Assembly: GCF_000003815.2 (NCBI RefSeq)
Contig: NC_049983.1
Location: 418,484 to 469,729, forward strand
Length of the DNA stretch: 51,246 bases
Direction of reading: 5' to 3'
Source of the DNA: Branchiostoma floridae
Lineage: Eukaryota; Chordata; Leptocardii; Amphioxiformes; Branchiostomatidae
The notes under the pieces are model-generated. The model was given only the letters and a program-made list of their open reading frames with translations, made no database searches and had not been told where the DNA came from. A program made the translations under genes and the position numbers. Shown piece by piece: positions 11,901 through 22,300 of the stretch; positions within the stretch are counted from its first letter, which is position 1, and the number at the start of each line of letters is the position of its first letter.

Positions 11901-14900
11901 AGACTTTCTGAGCTCAGCAGCATTCACTGGCTTCTTTACTCTCTGCGCGTAGCTTGTCTTCACGAAGAGGTGAGCTTCCCTGGTGAGGAAAGAATATATG
12001 CCAGTTGGCTCGACATGTGAGCGATTTATTAAAAAAAGAACTAGCAAAAACTAATGAAGTGCATTCCAAATTGAAGAGATCGTATAGTAATTGGAAATTG
12101 ATCATTGTATTTACAAATTTATACCTGAAGGCTTATTGCAAGGGAACACACAGATATGATAGCGTAAATATTGACAAATGCCTATTTATGATTTCCTTTG
12201 TGAGAATGCAGAAGAAATTGTTCACGGACGGAGTCGCGCGTGTACGTCTCTTGAACGTTTGTCACCAATATAGAACTTCGTCGTCATATCACTAACCATT
12301 CATTCCGAACGTTTCATAACTTTTTTTGGGAGGGGGCGCTTGAAAGAAGCACTAACAGTGATGGCGCGTGCTATTCGTGCTAATACACGTAAAAAGGTAG
12401 TGACCGTGACGGAGACAATTGTTTCTGATGTTCTAGAACGTCGGTCCCTATGTATTCCTCTACCGAACGTACTTTCAAAATCCTCGTACAGATACTACTA
12501 TATAATGTACTGCAAATGTTTAACTTAAAGACAAAGCAACAGCTACATCAGTTTCATGCTAGCTGTAACATTTTGTAAAATAATCGGACGACGAGTGAAA
12601 TTCTTACATCTAGAGTGAAAGTCAGCGTTGCAAGAGAAATACAGTCTCAGTGTTGTACCAATTGTTTTGGGGGCTTTTTGGGAAAGACACGACTTCTTGA
12701 AAAACTCACCTATTTCTTTTGACATTTGTGGACAGTTCCGGTCCCACCACGCCAGTCTTGGACAGTTTGTACTTCTGGTACCGAAATCCTATCAGGATCT
12801 TGTCTTCCGTGAAGAACGACCCCTGGCGATCGTCCACCGTCACTTCAACTTTCAGACTGCTGGCATAAAACGCCTCCGTAACGATGTATACAGCCTTTGC
12901 TTTCCTCAAGTCGTCGTTGCTGTTGATTTGAAGACGCAGTTCCCCCTTCTTGAAAGTCAGGTTGACTACCTCCTTCTTAACGCTCCCCACCTTGACGTAG
13001 AATCTCTTCCTCTCGCCGTCATGTTCGTTTCCGATTGTGTGGGTAAATCCCGAGGGGGGAGCCTTCCAGTTGTTGTCGGCCTTGGGGGTGAGGATGGCCC
13101 GCAGGTTAGCCGGCGCGCTCACGGTCATCCCCTCGATGGTACCGATGGCCCGGAGAGTCGTGTGGCGGTGGGCGGCTTTAGCAGTCAGCGACTGGTGGTC
13201 TTTCACGAGGATCGTACCAAGATCGAAGCACGCCGAGTCTTCGGGACAGGACACCGGGACGACATCCGAGCCCAGCAGCCGCCTGATGACCATCTCTCCC
13301 GCCAGCTTCCAGCCAAGGTTCGGGTCGGCACCGATCAGCTTCTTGCACACCTTCTTGGGCATCTCCTTACGAGAACTGGCCCACGACTTCTTGTCGGATT
13401 TCGTCATGTTTGCTTTCACGAAACAGTTTTACAGAATTTTCTCAGTCACAGATCACGTCTGTACGCAAGCCGTACTAAGAACACAGTGATACTTACACGG
13501 TCGCTATGTTCTAGAACAATGACGTCGGAATTGCGTCAGAACAATTAGAAGAATAAGGACTTTGTTGACACAACAAAAATACAGTCTGAGAAGGTCTTCT
13601 AGAACAATTGATACACGAAGGACAATTGATCTATATACAAATTATGAAGTATATGGCGTTTCAGTACCATTTCCAATATTTAAGGAAGAAATACAGTAGC
13701 TTCCAAACATTATTTGCAACAAAATGCTATTTGAAAAGAGGAGATAGTATAAGTTATGCTTTTAACTTGAAGAGACTTCTTTCCATATACGAAGGTATGT
13801 GGTCGTTGAGTACTAGTTATATGTAACATCCGTTCACCTTTATTCGTCGAAGTTACCTTTATCCGTCACTTTAAAAAACATGTACAACGAGAGATAGAAT
13901 AATGCAACATAAATTATTGCTTCAGTTATGCACACATTAGATACTAAGGTTTTCAAAAAAGTATCGCGAAGGACTCAATATCCATGCATGCGAAGAAGAC
14001 GAGATCAGTTGCCTATCGTCCTCTCTCATGACAGCCGAACTACGTCGTGGGAAGGGGACCTCGCATCCTTATCAACAGGAATAGTAAACAAATACTAAAC
14101 GTACCTTTGGTTTTACCTAATGATGAACAAGAGAGGATGATAAAGTTTATTTTCCTAACCTGAATCATTTGTGAAGATGTGATTTATTTAAAAAAAAACG
14201 ACATGTTCGTGCGACAATTTCTCGCCCTTCGACGAAAATGGAACGCCGCCATCTTTGTTACCCAGAAGGCTTTGGGTAGCGCTTGACTCTGGAACTTCAG
14301 ACGACAAAGGTGAAGTGTTATCTCTAAAGGACCCGTGTTTCCGTCCCTGGACGGAAAATTACTTGTTGGGACGGAAAATAATTCACCCACTCTGTCCCAA
14401 AATGTCTTCATTCATGACATGAAAATACATTTTCGTAAGCTTAAAATGGCAGAAATGGGTCCCTTTTTATATACAGGCCGCTCGCGCGGTGGACGGAGAA
14501 CGCATCACGCCCAATTTGTTTCCGTTTTGTAAAAGCCTGAGATGTGTGTGTACTTGTGTATGAACAAGCATGACAAGAAAACTTCGGTAATTTTATTCAG
14601 TGTTTTATTTTGCAGTGCCTATCGGAATTACCCAGCCTTGTACAATTTTAAATCAACATTGACGGGAAAATTTCGATTCATTACGAACCTGACACGAAAG
14701 TTTAGAGATTATCTTGCGGTGTCGGAGGCCTCAGTAAACCGTCACACTGGTGATCTCCATAGTTCTACGACCATCGACAGAGGAGGTTTTGCCCCCTGGT
14801 GTAAATTGTAAATAGACGACAAACACCATATTCTCACCGTCTTCGTCTACGATGTGACGAAACCACGGCCGATTCTTGCGCCATTTATCTTCAAAAGCAC

Positions 14901-17900
14901 GTTTGTGCTTGAATTTGTGACCGAGCTCGCAGCGCACAGCTTTCCGTGATAGCAAAGTTCCGCGCCTCTTCGTGATTGACTTGGTGATACCGCTCTATCC
15001 GCGCCGCTGCTGGCTGTGATTGGTGGAAAGTTGATTAGATTTGTAGAATTATCACGCACGCCCTGTCGCATGCGCTACTTCAAAGGGCTGCCGCTGGACC
15101 TGCTACCATGGTAACGACACGTCTAGCCACATGTACATTTTCCATGCGCGTCTTGCAGTTCACAACTCCCTGCTATTACAGCTTACATACCTAATATTCG
15201 GCGGAATGTAACGCTGTGTTTCACGGGAAAATGTCGGTCATCAAACTTGTATATTTTTTGCTTATCTTCCACTAAAATTATACAGAAATAGCCCACCGAT
15301 ATAAAATGTAAGTAGGAGACTGGCAGCTCGCTTCAGGTTTGCCTGGCTGGTTGACTGTCGACCCCATTGACGTGAGCCTACGGACAAGTCTAGCCGTGAA
15401 AACTATTTCTTTCTGCGTAGTTCAGGTTGAGTTTTGGATTGAGATTTATCTTATATCAGAAAATAACTATTGGGAGTCTGCATTCTTACGCAGCGTTGTG
15501 AACATGATCGCTGTTGGCAATTTTCCTCCGATCTTTTGTAAATCTGTACTCTTTGCACGGTGTTGGACGACGAGCAGGAAGGTGTTCAATTTTATCGAGA
15601 AATGCACCTTTCTTGATGGACAAAACTTTAAAAGAAACAACAACACCAAGTGGCGGGGCAGTCGGACCAAAGCTTTTTGTTTCGAGATCGTGTGGTGTCG
15701 ATAGCCTACTTTGAGGAATGAAATTTTGCTTCTTTTCCCAGGGGCATTCCCCTTAGTTTGGCGAGCCCCCAGCAATGTCGGGGAAATAAATAAATTTCAA
15801 GCTGGAGACAGCACTGGGTGAAAGTCCCTCTGTACTTGGGGCGGAATGGAACGTGCCGACATCGATATTTGTCCAAAAAGCTGGACGCCTATGTTTGAGC
15901 TGTCATGGTAACAAAAAGGCGGGAAAATAATGGGACCACGACATTACGGTGTTTTTAATTGTCTTTATTTGTGCATGTGTTTGCCTTATTCGCCCATTTC
16001 TTTTGCATCATTTAGCAGTATTTCATAACAATTTAGAGTGGATTATTCACCGTCAGCAAAGGAAATAACTCCCAGGCCTACTGTCCCCTTTTTCGAAAAT
16101 GTAAAAGTCCAGCACGTGTAAACATGTCACTAAGACGATACCAACCATCTCAGTATGGGTAACGTTATAGCTCGTTATGACAAGTTCGTATCATCAAAAT
16201 GATGAAATTTTCCAGTAATTTATGTAAAATTGAAATTTGAGATACCATTCTTTTTACTCCTGGAACAATCATCTGTAACACGAAAGTGGTAACACGTTAC
16301 ATGGAGGGTCGTTCTCCCCTTCCCCGTAGTGCTGTCTACTGTTGGTACCGGCCGCTGACCTGAGATATCACCTTACTGTTCACGTGATAGCCTGCAGTCC
16401 GTAATTTGCGGACTACAGTCCAAGTTATCGATAGTTTCTCGCATTTTGATAGCTGTAGCAGGCCCCAAAATGTTGATCCTGTGCTTTACAATACGTTAGG
16501 ACCGTGCGATGGAACACAGGAACAGATCAGCCGCACTGGGCGATGTTTTCAGGACCATTTTTTGACTGCAGCTACCGGAAGTGCATCGGCGTGTTGACTG
16601 CGACATTTGGTACACAGATAAACTAGTGTTATTATACACTGTTAATGCCTGTCGGTTGACGAAGAAATTAAGAAATTATCGTTGTTCTGAATATCAAAAT
16701 TAAGGGGAGATAGCGACACTGTTGTATAGTGACGAATAAAGGTTAATCTCTCGTAGAACATGCCCGTCTTCAGCGCGACTCGGCCGTGTATAATTGAGTC
16801 CAGTAAATCTCCGTCGGTGAGATCGGGGGAGACAGTGAAACATATTCAGCAAAAGGGACAAAGGTACTCTATAGTGTCAACATGTAACAGGAAGAAAAGT
16901 CTGCTTAGTCTTTTAAAAATTGGGATCACAATAGTGTCACTCACGAAAAGTGACGGATAAAGGTTAATGGATGTTATGTTAGGAAAATTTAATGATATGA
17001 AAGAGTGTCTAGAATAGACGCTAGAAATCCCCCCCCCCCATGATTCTTAAAGACGATTGTTAATCCATAGTATGCACCCTTATATCAAGTAAATTATTCT
17101 CATAGATCTGTAGTTATGCATCAGTAGATGCCATGCCACCTTGTACCATTGTTGCGCAATAAGCCTATCATCATTATGTTTCTTTGTTCAATTTTTGTCA
17201 TTGTCTGAGTAAAAATAACTTCTAGGCGATGAACATTGCGTATAAAGTATTAAGCTGTTAGTTTGATACTCAGCGCTATACTATTGGTTTACGTTTTTAA
17301 TTCATAGAAGTTTATTTGCAAGTTCGTGCCCGGGGGGTAATTGCAAGTACATGCACCTACTAGTGACAATAGACAGTCATAAGTAATATTCTAATCTAAT
17401 ACTAGTGTTGGCTATTTCTAAACAGGTTGGGTTTGACTTCTTTTTTGGAAGGAGAGGGAGACGAAAAGCCCCACCTTTTCTAAAACTTGTGGGTTCTGCG
17501 ATTTCAAGACAAAAGTGACTTTCTGTTCGTCTGTTAATGTGGGGAAGTTGGGATAAGTCTTTGTGGCTTCACTAAACAGAGTGATTTTTTCGGTTTCGTT
17601 GAAAGAACATTTGCAAATGAAATGTGTTTCGTCTCCCACTGCTTTAGATGTACAGTATTTACGAGTGCAAATTCTTTCACACACTGGTTAAAGTTCCTGT
17701 CGTTGCCCTCTGTTGCTGCTAATTTTATCAACCTTTTATCTTCTAGCACACCCTTCCGCTGACTCCCTGGTGTTTGACGTTGACGACCCGTCCATCCTGA
17801 TCAAGCGGTGTGACGACTCGCCCATACTGACCGGGAAGGGGCTGAAGTTGGTACAGGCAATGACGCACTCAGACCCGACCAGACGACCGACGGCGCTCGC

Positions 17901-17928
17901 CGCTCTGCAGCACTCTTACTTTAGTTAA
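5942..17928 (+). CDS. Serine/threonine protein kinase-like gene (5' end missing)
   Basis: Exons that join in phase: 5942-6106, 8372-8446, 8578-8682, 9182-9297, 9964-10109 and 17747-17928 (TAA), giving 262 codons. Counting from the ATG at 5951, visible kinase landmarks are AAFK (Lys20), a candidate helix-C Glu31, a hinge around LVEPYI, the catalytic loop HLDIKPSN (122-129, Asp124/Asn129), DFD (145-147) in place of DFG, GT..FQPPE (163-171) in place of APE, DIYSAG (185-190), and the terminal DPTRRPT with a final HSYF. All catalytic polar residues are present, so it is probably active, with HLD for HRD and Asp replacing the DFG glycine. The first exon begins VLYMESN after an acceptor, and VLY looks like the end of the glycine loop. 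An upstream exon is therefore expected outside the window, and the ATG at 5951 may be internal. The last intron is 7.6 kb and holds an antisense gene. I cannot name the subfamily. Confidence 0.85.
6107..7047. other. Kinase intron 1, unique part
   Basis: AT-rich intron sequence. I see no exon, RNA gene or clear transposon ends here. Confidence 0.5.
7048..7945 (-). repeat. Three partial copies of a CATGGAGG-ended repeat
   Basis: Copies at about 7133-7345, 7346-7570 and 7690-7940 share AGCACGATGCCTGT and CCATCCAGCCGTTCTTGAG. Two of them end in the hairpin CCTCCATGACATTTCATGG. A wider duplication (TAAGCAGACATAAATAAAAC at 7048 and 7621, and a GGGGTTCCCC block about 555 bp apart) shows that the cluster grew by local duplication. 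It is the same family, in opposite orientation, as the longer element at 42494-43555. The open frames across it are shadows of the repeat. Confidence 0.8.
8092..8334. mobile_element. MITE with ~47 bp terminal inverted repeats
   Basis: The left end GTGGACTCTCACTGCACTT and the right end, which reads AAGTGCATTGAGAGTCCAC, pair as inverted repeats. Both include GCGGCACTGCGGGGTTCG or its complement. The core of about 150 bp is AT-rich. It ends only 37 bp before the acceptor of the second kinase exon, so the branch point of that intron lies in or next to the element. Confidence 0.85.
8845..8970. mobile_element. Half copy of a TAACGC...-type MITE
   Basis: CGCTTGTTCACGTTTATAAA, ATCTATATCCGTTGTTTTTA and GGACGGTTGTTTCAAGTGG follow the same order as one arm of the intact element at 33239-33446. 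The second arm is not recognisable. Confidence 0.6.
9750..9875. repeat. TTTA-rich tract plus short tandem GAAGCCGCCATACCTTA
   Basis: A (TTTAT)n tract is followed by GGATTCTCCACACTGGAGGG, itself a hairpin, and two copies of GAAGCCGCCATACCTTAG about 20 bp apart. It looks like the tail of a retroelement, but I cannot assign a family. Confidence 0.4.
10155..10200. repeat. (GT)n-rich tract
   Basis: Imperfect GT repeats just inside the last kinase intron. Confidence 0.7.
10764..10867 (+). CDS. Candidate alternative terminal exon of the kinase
   Basis: After the 10109 donor, an AG at 10762-10763 (ATCATTGCAG) opens a frame that continues the kinase phase for 34 codons (starting GADGLSRH) to TAG at 10865. 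AATAAA follows at 10943-10948. Use of this exon would give a product that stops after helix F and lacks the C-terminal kinase subdomains. The tract before the acceptor is purine-rich, which weakens the call, and a 34-codon frame may be chance. Confidence 0.3.
10943..10948 (+). terminator. AATAAA polyadenylation signal (candidate)
   Basis: Lies 76 bases after the TAG of the candidate alternative kinase exon and before the 3' end of the antisense gene. It is only meaningful if that exon is used. Confidence 0.3.
11141..11207. repeat. (GATT)n / (GAGT)n microsatellite
   Basis: Tandem TGATTGATTGAT that changes into GAGTGAGTGAGT. It lies 98 bp beyond the stop codon of the antisense gasdermin-like gene. 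Confidence 0.95.
11305..13407 (-). CDS. Gasdermin N-domain-like gene nested in kinase intron
   Basis: Three exons on the minus strand: 13407-12710, 11979-11858 and 11474-11305 (TAG), joined in phases 2 and 1 to give 329 aa. The ATG at 13407 has AAC before it and an in-frame TAA 27 bases upstream, so it is the true start. Visible order of motifs: KKLIGADPNLGW near the N-terminus, FDLGTILVKD (~70-79), GSVKKEVVNL (~150), KAVYIVTEAFYASS (~185-198), ILIGFRYQKYKL (~218-229), then a ~95-residue charged tail rich in K, S, N and D. This order and the ~230-residue length resemble the pore-forming gasdermin N-terminal domain. No helical C-terminal inhibitory domain follows. The resemblance is judged by eye and family assignment is uncertain; the gene structure itself is solid. 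There is no signal peptide or membrane helix. It is transcribed opposite to, and lies entirely inside, the last intron of the kinase gene. Confidence 0.6.
11621..11826. mobile_element. Degenerate TAACGC-type MITE in the nested gene's intron 2
   Basis: The right arm reads, on the minus strand, TAACGCCAGCTAAACTTTAT then GCGCAGGGTAAC. The left arm carries matching AAGTCGACGAAAGGTGG. Same family as 33239-33446. Confidence 0.6.
13408..13823. promoter_or_regulatory. 5' flank of the nested antisense gene
   Basis: No TATA box or further coding exon is evident on the minus strand. The long plus-strand frame across 12628-13548 is a shadow of the antisense exon. The promoter must lie here or inside the adjoining inverted-repeat element. 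Confidence 0.3.
13824..16976. mobile_element. ~3.15 kb inverted-repeat DNA transposon (candidate)
   Basis: The left end TAACATCCGTTCACCTTTAT and the right end, read on the minus strand as TAACATCCATTAACCTTTAT, form terminal inverted repeats of about 25 bp. ACCTTTATYCGTCAC is repeated once more inside each end (13855 left, 16733 right). The ends resemble those of the small MITE at 33239-33446, suggesting one superfamily. I see no intact transposase. A minus-strand frame at 14955-14731 has RAFEDKWRKNRPWFRH, loosely like the N-terminal zinc-finger region of hAT-type transposases, but its cysteines are missing. A repeated GGACGGAAAAT lies at 14340-14380. The element sits just upstream of the nested gene. 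Confidence 0.6.
17418..17745 (-). pseudogene. Truncated non-LTR retrotransposon, C-terminal end
   Basis: The minus frame reads CTSKAVGDETHFICKC, then NFPTLTDEQKVTFVLKS and VGLFVSLSFQKR. This is the Cys/His-containing C-terminal tail typical of amphioxus non-LTR reverse transcriptase proteins. A frameshift lies near 17690 and the 5' part is missing. It directly abuts the acceptor of the last kinase exon (17746), so the pyrimidine tract of that acceptor appears to be LINE-derived. Confidence 0.7.
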
Positions 17929-18223
17929 CTTTAAATTGAACTTTAAAGAACTTCTCATCAGAACATGCTCATTCGATTATATTGTTTCCCTAGAATGCAT
18001 TGAGTTTCATCCGTTTTGCCAAAAAATCATGTTGTAAATTGTACAAAACGCGGTTATACTAGCTACAAAAGGAACAAATGTATTCCGCAGATTGCAAATA
18101 ATGTCAAAACGGATATACTTATGTCGTCCGATGTCAAAGTGCCTTACTTGCTTTCGTTTTTGACCCAGAAAGGTGTGTTCTAAATCACTGAAAAAAAAAA
18201 ACATTACTGCCTTTGTACTACTA

Positions 18224-18440
18224 GGACGTTAAATGGAGGTCGTATGGTGAGAGCCACACCCCATGCACGTTAAAGAACCGTGGTGTGCGCTGGAACAAAC
18301 CATTCTGTCTGGAGTTGGTGATTCACTATAAATCACCTGGACGGAGGCCTGGCGAACCTTCGTGTCGTATCAGCCATACGGTGATTTACATAATTCACCA
18401 CGCCCTGGAGAGGAGATAGGCGCCACCAGGGGAATAAAAT
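18224..18440 (+). mobile_element. SINE-like repeat, tail part
   Basis: GGACGTTAAATGGAGGTC, GTGAGAGCCACACCCCATGC and ACGTTAAAGAACC match the body of the tRNA-headed SINE at 47881-48130. It continues with CACTATAAATCACCTGGACG and GGTGATTTACATAATTCACC, and ends in AATAAAATG at 18433. The tRNA-like head is absent. AATAAA here is the first clear signal downstream of the kinase stop, about 500 bp away. Confidence 0.65.
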
Positions 18441-19309
18441 GTCTATTGATACAGCATAACATGTTGTGCTGCCCCTACGGCTGATTACGGCTGAAGGCTA
18501 TGGGACTACTACTACCATGACTGCTGTAAATGTATAATCACCCACTATAAAATTTGACAGTACAGAGTATGTAGTTGGCATGTCATTAGTTACGGACTAG
18601 TTAGTTATGCCAAATAGTTTAGCTACAGATGTACACGCATCTACATTTGATAAGGTTTTACGTCTTCCATTGATAGAGCGTGGCTCGTTGCCTTGTGTGA
18701 CTATGAAAACCACTATGTTAAGGTTTTTAGGTCGGCTAAATTGGCATTTTGACCTTGCATTGTTTTCTCATTAAGGAATTAAGAAAGAATGGAGCCGTAA
18801 CGAATATTGAAAGACGGGTATAAAAGAATTCTAAATCTGATTTTTGGGGCAATATTGATGGCGTCATCAGGTTTTATTGCCCCTAATATTACTTTTCTAT
18901 GACAAAATACAGCACTTTGGTACATATTACTGCAATAAAACTATGTTTTTCATGTGCATAATAATGAAAGCAACAAACACACTGTTGCGGTAATTGATAT
19001 CTACTAATAATATGTTGTAATTAGAAAATATTTGTTTTCATCTGATTAAAAGATCAGTTTTTGATAACTACAGATAGATAGAAAAATACTGTGTTGTGTT
19101 GAATCTAGGTGTTATCGAGCCAACGCAGTAACGAAACGCGTCAATACTTTACGTAAGAAAATAGTGTAAAAATTCTTCATCATATAAATCACTTATTTCT
19201 ATCCATGGCAGAACAAAAACATATCCGTCAACAAACAGATCAAGTAAGTTTTGCGCCAAAGACATAAGAACACCAAAGACGTTTTGTAAATAGTACTTCA
19301 CCGAAGGTC
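18441..19309. other. Intergenic stretch between convergent kinase and CEMIP
   Basis: AT-rich sequence with no exon, RNA gene or transposon ends that I can recognise. The two genes converge here. Confidence 0.5.
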
Positions 19310-19315
19310 TTTATT
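19310..19315 (-). terminator. AATAAA polyadenylation signal of CEMIP
   Basis: Plus-strand TTTATT, read as AATAAA on the minus strand, 34 bases beyond the CEMIP stop at 19350. This implies a very short 3' UTR. Confidence 0.75.
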
Positions 19316-19349
19316 GCTTGAATTCAAGGGATTTGCTTCTTGGGTGGGC

Positions 19350-22300
19350 TCAGCCCATGAGCGGGATCTTGTTATAGATCTGTGCCGGACCCTGACCGGA
19401 CGGCAGGTTGACTTGCTGGATCCAGCTTGGCCACACGGTGCCCTTGAAGCCAACCATGGCGAAATTATCTATGGTGGAGGGCAGAATAACAAAGTTTTGG
19501 TAACCAGAAAGTCTCAGACCAGATGGACAGACTGACTGTGACTGCGTGCAGGACCAGACTATGAAACACCTTATTGTCTGCCCCTCCTGTCCGAACCATG
19601 CACCTGGGAAGATCTGGAAGCTTTGACCCACAGAGGAAGGGAGTGTGTGGAGTACTGGAGCACTGGAGTGTAGTGATGACACGAAGAAGAAGACGACCAT
19701 GCAGAAAATCACCCTACGTGTACATATACATATGGCTGTTTGCACAATTAACAAATCTAAGACGCTACCATACAAGTTAGAGTAAATAGTTACAATCATG
19801 GTAGATTCTACTACATTTCGACAGTGTCACTGAAGAAAGGTAGTGGATTCTACCGGAAAACGTCTGAACGATTCATATCTAGTTGATTGAGTAACTGCTT
19901 TTGAGTATCGAATTATCTGGATGTCTGACCATCATTGACGTATACGTTGATTATTTATCATGTCATCTCTTATAATAAATCTGATTCAGGAACTGCGATT
20001 TGGATTATTTTTTCCTGCATGGTCATTTCATTACTTACTTAAATGTACTTGGGAAAAGTATTCCTCTATCCTGACACCAAATTCAGAATATTCATTATTA
20101 TGTCGCGTGTAATCATGATTGTGTATTGGAATCCTTCATCGAAAAAAATGAATTGATTATAATGTAATATTAATCACATTCTTTGAAATTATAACAAGTA
20201 ATCAGAGCAGGACACAAAGAAAACCCACCTCCAAAGTCAGCATGTAGAGGCTCCTGAACTCCGATCTCCTTCAGGGCAATAATGCACTCCTGAGCATATC
20301 GACTCCAGTTGAACCGTGTTGTGATCAGAACGATCGAACTGAAAAGGGTAGAAAGTATATCTATAATATGATTCAATGTGTCAGACCAGAGAAAAGAGAA
20401 TTAAAGATCATTCAGATGACTTTATATTGTATTATATTGTAATGTTTCTTGTGATGAATTATTTGTATGTTCGTCTGCATTTTTGTAGGTTCTGCCGCTA
20501 CCAGCCCATAGTTGCCTAGGCAGACCTATGTAATGACTTGTCTCATCGTCAATACAGTCAAAATCAAAGACTTGTGAGCAATTTATTTCCATACAATATA
20601 TATTTCTTGTTATCTAAAGAAGTTATCATACCCCAACTTTTTTACATCCACAAACAAAAAGCGTTACCTTTCTCTCAAACCAAGAGATTAATCATAAACG
20701 TGTTTTTCGTCTTCCTCTGATTGCAAAAAGAATCGAAATCCAGCTTGTCTGAATACCCAACACTAGTATTTTATTAGCCTTCTGCACTATAATATCAATC
20801 GACTGCCCATTTGCAAATGTGTATGTTTCTACCATGTACTTGTAATTAGTCCCCATAGCTTTTAAGTTGCAGATGAGCTTTCTACATTGCTTACTTTTGT
20901 GGGATGTCGTTACGTGTGAAGTTCGCCATTGCAGCGTCGGCGTCAGGTTGACTGTTGGTGTTGAACGCCACTTGATGCGTCACGACGCCAGTCAGTGCGT
21001 CAACGACTACCATCAAGAATCCACGGGAACGATCATCAAACCGGACTCCGTCAATCTGAGGGCAAATTTACGTGTGTGTGTGTGGGGGGGTCGTAAATCC
21101 GACAGCCCGCTATATGAGGGAGGTTAGGTGTTAGCTTCACGCATTCAGCATCTTCACGGAAAATAATTATACATGTAATTGAATATGGGGGCCCCTGTAT
21201 ACTTGAGCAAAACCGCAAACCGTAGCAAAACCGTATTTCACTATCCTGAGCTGTTTAAAAATGCATCATGCCTCACCTTAATTAAATATGACTTTTACTG
21301 TAGTTCCCTAAGGTTTTGGAGTAATGTCCTCTAGAAAACATATTGTCATGACTTTCCTCAATGAAAATGATGATGATGATTAATAACTGTAACTTCACCA
21401 AGCTATTCGTCTGTACAATGAGTCAAATTGCTAAGGACTTATCCAGTATTGTTCTTGTGACCTTATCGTGACTTCTTGGTGCCAATATGTGTAAATAGCT
21501 AGTATTTGCTTCATTTTATGATCTGTACTTGGGTTTTGCCCGTAACGTATATAACTGTCAACTTACTATTAGTATGATTTTAATATGCATTGTTGATGTT
21601 TGTGTAAAATCAACACAATTCAGTGGACATGCCTTCAACATTGTACACTGCCAGTTGATTCTCAATAAAAATTGAATTGTAAAATTGAATTGTAAATTTA
21701 AACGCACCTCGATAAATGGTCTATGACCTAGACTCATTTCCTCTTTCCCTGTGGACAGGATGGTCACTTCTAGATATTTCACGTTATCGTCGCTGACGAT
21801 GGGCTCCTACAAAGAAATGAGTTAAGAATTAAATGTACATAATTATATAAGAAATGAATATAACAAACATGTAACCTCTGTTGCCTTATGCAGTTCAAGT
21901 CCTAACTGTTAATACAATGCAGAGCAACTGACGCTCGGCATCCTTACATATGTTACAGTATACGACGTACATGTATATACCTGTTATACATAGACCTAGA
22001 CATATCTGTTATAGTATGACAAAGAGTACAACATTCCAGGCACCCTTGACCCAGTTGTGATATCACATGTTTGAAGCTGATGATCACGCGTTCGGAGTAA
22101 CCATATCGAATTATTGTACATGAAATGAGTGAGTATTAGCTTGTACTGCCATACTATACAGTACAGAGATACCTTTACAATGCCCCGGTGGAATCTACCA
22201 ACTCACCGGAGCACCACATCCAGTACAATCGTTGACCATGCTCAGGAAGCTCGGCATGGGGACAGTCTCTGTAGGCGTCAGGCTGTACTTAGGATAAGCT

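Noticed and set aside
13408-13419. Earlier start for the nested gene at 13419
   Set aside because: The codon there is GTG, not ATG, and an in-frame TAA lies a few codons upstream; the first ATG is at 13407.
12628-13548. 306-residue plus-strand open frame
   Set aside because: It is the opposite strand of the nested gene's first exon, has no splice support, and its composition follows the antisense codons.
19350-19535. Plus-strand frame first read as reverse transcriptase sequence
   Set aside because: 19350-19468 is the last CEMIP exon on the minus strand (VGFKGTVWPSW); only the part from 19537 on looks retroelement-derived.
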